Assembly (NCBI GenBank): GCA_049324835.1
Contig: JBMOMT010000037.1
Span: 1-14,028 of the forward strand
Origin: JBMOMT01 sp049324835
GTDB taxonomy: Bacteria; Chloroflexota; Anaerolineae; CAYNKW01
Direction of reading: 5' to 3'
Length of the DNA stretch: 14,028 bases
The first letter of the stretch is position 1; each line of letters starts with the position of its first letter. The notes beneath the pieces were generated by a model, which was given only the letters and a program-made list of their open reading frames with translations, was not told the origin of the DNA and made no database searches. Shown here one piece after another: positions 12,357 through 14,028 of the stretch. The position numbers were made by a program, and so were the translations under genes.

Positions 12357-13790
12357 TTACCCGACGATGTGCACCTTCATCAGGTTGGTGGTGCCGGCGG
12401 TGGTGCCGGCGGCGCCGGCGGTGATGACCACCGTATCGCCCGAAGCGATCAGGCCGCGCTGCCGGGCGGCCTGTACGGCGTGAGCGATCATCTCGTCGGT
12501 GTTATCGGTTCTGGGCGCCAGCAGCGGCATCACGCCCCAGAAGAGCATGAGCTGTTGCTGCACGGTTGTATCTGGCGTGACGGCGATGATGGGCGATCGT
12601 GGCCGGTAATGCGACATCAGGCGGGCGGTGTAACCGGAGGCGGTGGGGGTGATGATGGCTGCCGCGTTCAGATCGTGGGCCGTCTCGCGGGCGGCGTGAG
12701 CCACGGCGTCGGCTATGGTGCGCACGGCGTGGCCGGCGGCGCCGAAAAATGGACAGCCGGCGACGTTTGGCCGATGCGTCTCGATCTCGCGGGCGATGCG
12801 CGCCATGGTGCGCACTGCCAGCACGGGGTGGTCGCCGATGGAGGTTTCGGCAGAGAGCATGAGCGCGTCGCTGCCGTCCAGCACGGCGTTGGCCACGTCG
12901 GAAGCCTCGGCGCGGGTGGGGCGCGGGTTGTGCACCATCGATTCGAGCATCTGGGTGGCGGTGATGACCGGCAGGCCGGCGCGGTTGCAGCTCGCGACGA
13001 TCTGTTTCTGCGCGATGGGCACCTCTTCCGGCGAAAGCTCGATGCCCAGATCGCCGCGGGCCACCATCAGCCCATCGGCGGCCTCGACGATGGCGTCGAT
13101 GTTGTCCAGCGCCTCTGGTTTCTCGATCTTGGCGATCACGGGCAGGCTTGGGCCTCGTGGCGCCAGTTCGTGCATCAGCTTTTTGAGCGCGAGCACATCG
13201 GCGGCGGCGCGCACGAACGAGAGCGCGAGCCAGTCGACGCCGTGAGCCAGGGCAAAGGCCAGGTCGTCGCGGTCTTTGGCAGTGATGGAGGGCAGATCCA
13301 GGGCGGCGCGGGGCAGGTTGATGCCTTTGTTGCTCTTGAGCAGGCCGCCGGCGATCACCCGGCAGTGCACCTGGGTTGGGCCGGTGGCCAACACCTCGAG
13401 TTCCAGCAGGCCATCGTCCAGGAGCACCCGGCTGCCGGTTGAGACCAGCCCCGGAAAACCCTCGTATTGCACCGGCAGGGCCGCCGGCGTGCGCCCGACG
13501 ATGTCGTCGGTGGTCAAAGTCGCCTGGTTGCCCTCCGGCAGCCACACGCCGGCGCCATCCATGGCGCCGACGCGCAGTTTGGGGCCTTGTAGATCGGCCA
13601 GAATGCCCACCGGCTTGCCCACCTCGGCGGCGGCAGCCCGGATGCGGCGGATGTTTTCGGCGTGGATGGCCTGATCGCCGTGGGAAAAGTTGAGCCGGGC
13701 CACATCCATGCCGGCCTGGATCAACTGGCGTAACGTTTCTGGCTCACGACTGGCCGGTCCGATGGTGCATACGATCCGGGTACGCGGCAT
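12357..13790 (-). CDS. pyk: Pyruvate kinase
   Basis: This is a 477-residue pyruvate kinase, normal bacterial length, which converts phosphoenolpyruvate and ADP to pyruvate and ATP at the end of glycolysis. Signatures seen: TIGPAS (9-14), RLNFSHGD (32-39), ADLQGPKLR (65-73), LDDG of the B-domain region (124-127), SFVR (191-194), the active-site segment IAKIEKPEAL with Lys221 and Glu223 (219-228), VARGDLGIEL (243-252) and VITATQMLESM with Thr279 (275-285). The C-terminal regulatory domain spans about 345-477 and ends in a Thr/Ala/Gly-rich loop. The frame is open to 14003, but the family start is MPRTRIVCTIGPAS, at the ATG at 13790 with AGGAGA upstream. The kinase-MazG gene is 17 nt downstream. 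Confidence 0.97.
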   Translation of the reverse strand: MPRTRIVCTIGPASREPETLRQLIQAGMDVARLNFSHGDQAIHAENIRRIRAAAAEVGKPVGILADLQGPKLRVGAMDGAGVWLPEGNQATLTTDDIVGRTPAALPVQYEGFPGLVSTGSRVLLDDGLLELEVLATGPTQVHCRVIAGGLLKSNKGINLPRAALDLPSITAKDRDDLAFALAHGVDWLALSFVRAAADVLALKKLMHELAPRGPSLPVIAKIEKPEALDNIDAIVEAADGLMVARGDLGIELSPEEVPIAQKQIVASCNRAGLPVITATQMLESMVHNPRPTRAEASDVANAVLDGSDALMLSAETSIGDHPVLAVRTMARIAREIETHRPNVAGCPFFGAAGHAVRTIADAVAHAARETAHDLNAAAIITPTASGYTARLMSHYRPRSPIIAVTPDTTVQQQLMLFWGVMPLLAPRTDNTDEMIAHAVQAARQRGLIASGDTVVITAGAAGTTAGTTNLMKVHIVG

Positions 13791-13830
13791 GATCTGTTTC
13801 TCCTGTGATAGTGGCTGATGGTATGAGACC

Positions 13831-13859
13831 ATTTTATGCCATTTAGCCATTGAAAGCAA
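13831..13859 (-). promoter_or_regulatory. Promoter of pyk
   Basis: On the minus strand, TTGCTT (13859-13854) and TAAAAT (13836-13831) are separated by 17 bp. Transcription would start near 13824, about 34 nt before the pyk ATG. The -35 box is one base away from the -35 box of the rightward promoter at 13861. Confidence 0.6.
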
Positions 13860-13860
13860 G

Positions 13861-13889
13861 TTGCACTTCTGTGGCGGACGTGATAAAAT
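13861..13889 (+). promoter_or_regulatory. Rightward promoter for a transcript leaving the window
   Basis: TTGCAC (13861-13866) and TAAAAT (13884-13889) are separated by 17 bp. Transcription would start near 13896 and run off the right edge. Confidence 0.55.
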
Positions 13890-13895
13890 AACAAG

Positions 13896-14028
13896 ACTCA
13901 GTACTCGACTTTTGCAGTAGCCCGTGAGGGCAAAGGACGTTAACAATAACAGATATTCAAGGCTCAGTTTTGGGAGCGAGACGCACGCTCCCGTCCCAGC
14001 CACTTTGAGTGGCCGGGCTAGAAGGAAC
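13896..14028 (+). other. Hairpin-rich leader of an off-window gene
   Basis: No coding frame is evident in these 133 nt. A short hairpin gccc-GTGA-gggc with a GNRA-type loop lies at 13920-13931. A 7-bp stem gggagcg/cgctccc lies at 13972-13978/13986-13992. A third stem, gccact-ttg-agtggc (13999-14013), is extended by ccc/ggg (13995-13997/14015-14017). In addition tagccc (13918-13923) can pair with gggcta (14015-14020), which would compete with the first and third hairpins. The last bases, agaagga (14020-14026), look like a ribosome-binding site, so a start codon may lie just beyond the edge. I could not match it to a riboswitch class I know. Confidence 0.4.

Noticed and set aside
12370..12425. 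ggtgccggcggtggtgccggcggcgcc-like GC-rich repetition as a regulatory repeat
   Set aside because: It encodes the Ala/Gly/Thr-rich C-terminal loop of pyruvate kinase; simple codon repetition explains it.
12369..13442. Plus-strand Gly/His-rich open frame of 357 codons
   Set aside because: It is antisense to pyruvate kinase, which is unambiguous.
13791..14003. N-terminal extension of pyruvate kinase to the ATG at 14003
   Set aside because: The first 71 residues would cover the pyk promoter and ribosome-binding site; the family begins at the ATG at 13790.

Overview
The window looks like bacterial chromosome from a high-GC member of the Chloroflexota (an Anaerolineae-like lineage is my best guess). 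This is inferred from gene style: membrane-anchored proteins ending in long Pro/Thr tails, compact ATGA-coupled operons, a SufR-type regulator and sigma70-like promoters. There is no rRNA or tRNA to confirm it. No phage, IS transposase or CRISPR array was seen. Fifteen protein genes are supported, one of them cut by the left edge.

Left edge and divergent control region (1-770). A membrane-anchored Pro/Thr-rich protein is encoded on the minus strand and runs off the left end. Between it and the next gene lie two divergent promoters with near-consensus boxes. A 154-bp MITE-like inverted-repeat element with 12-bp perfect terminal repeats and an 8-bp target duplication sits immediately downstream of the predicted transcription start of the left-edge gene, so it would be transcribed as a hairpin leader.

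Rightward block (771-5208). In order: a SufR-like [Fe-S]-sensing regulator, a DHH/DHHA1 phosphoesterase (NrnA type), a short Nfu-type Fe-S scaffold, a calcineurin-like metallophosphatase, a B12-binding-type radical SAM protein and a 68-residue unknown protein. The last five are closely spaced and probably form one operon. It ends in a strong hairpin terminator that also serves the convergent operon. The SufR-like gene, Nfu and the radical SAM enzyme give the block an iron-sulfur flavour.

Leftward block A (5311-11236). From its own promoter: a zinc-ribbon membrane protein, a small Pro/Thr-tailed membrane protein, an ABC ATPase, an ABC-2 permease, a signal-peptide plus C-terminal-anchor protein of unknown function, an eIF2B/MtnA/R15P-isomerase-family protein, a PfkB sugar kinase and a YjbQ-family protein. 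Six of these genes are linked by five consecutive 4-nt ATGA stop/start overlaps, tying an export system to two putative phosphosugar enzymes.

Leftward block B (11314-13790). Pyruvate kinase is followed by a deoxynucleoside kinase fused to a MazG-like pyrophosphohydrolase domain. The pyk promoter is back-to-back with a rightward promoter. The rightward transcript would start near 13896 with a hairpin-rich leader, and a possible ribosome-binding site lies at the very last bases of the window.
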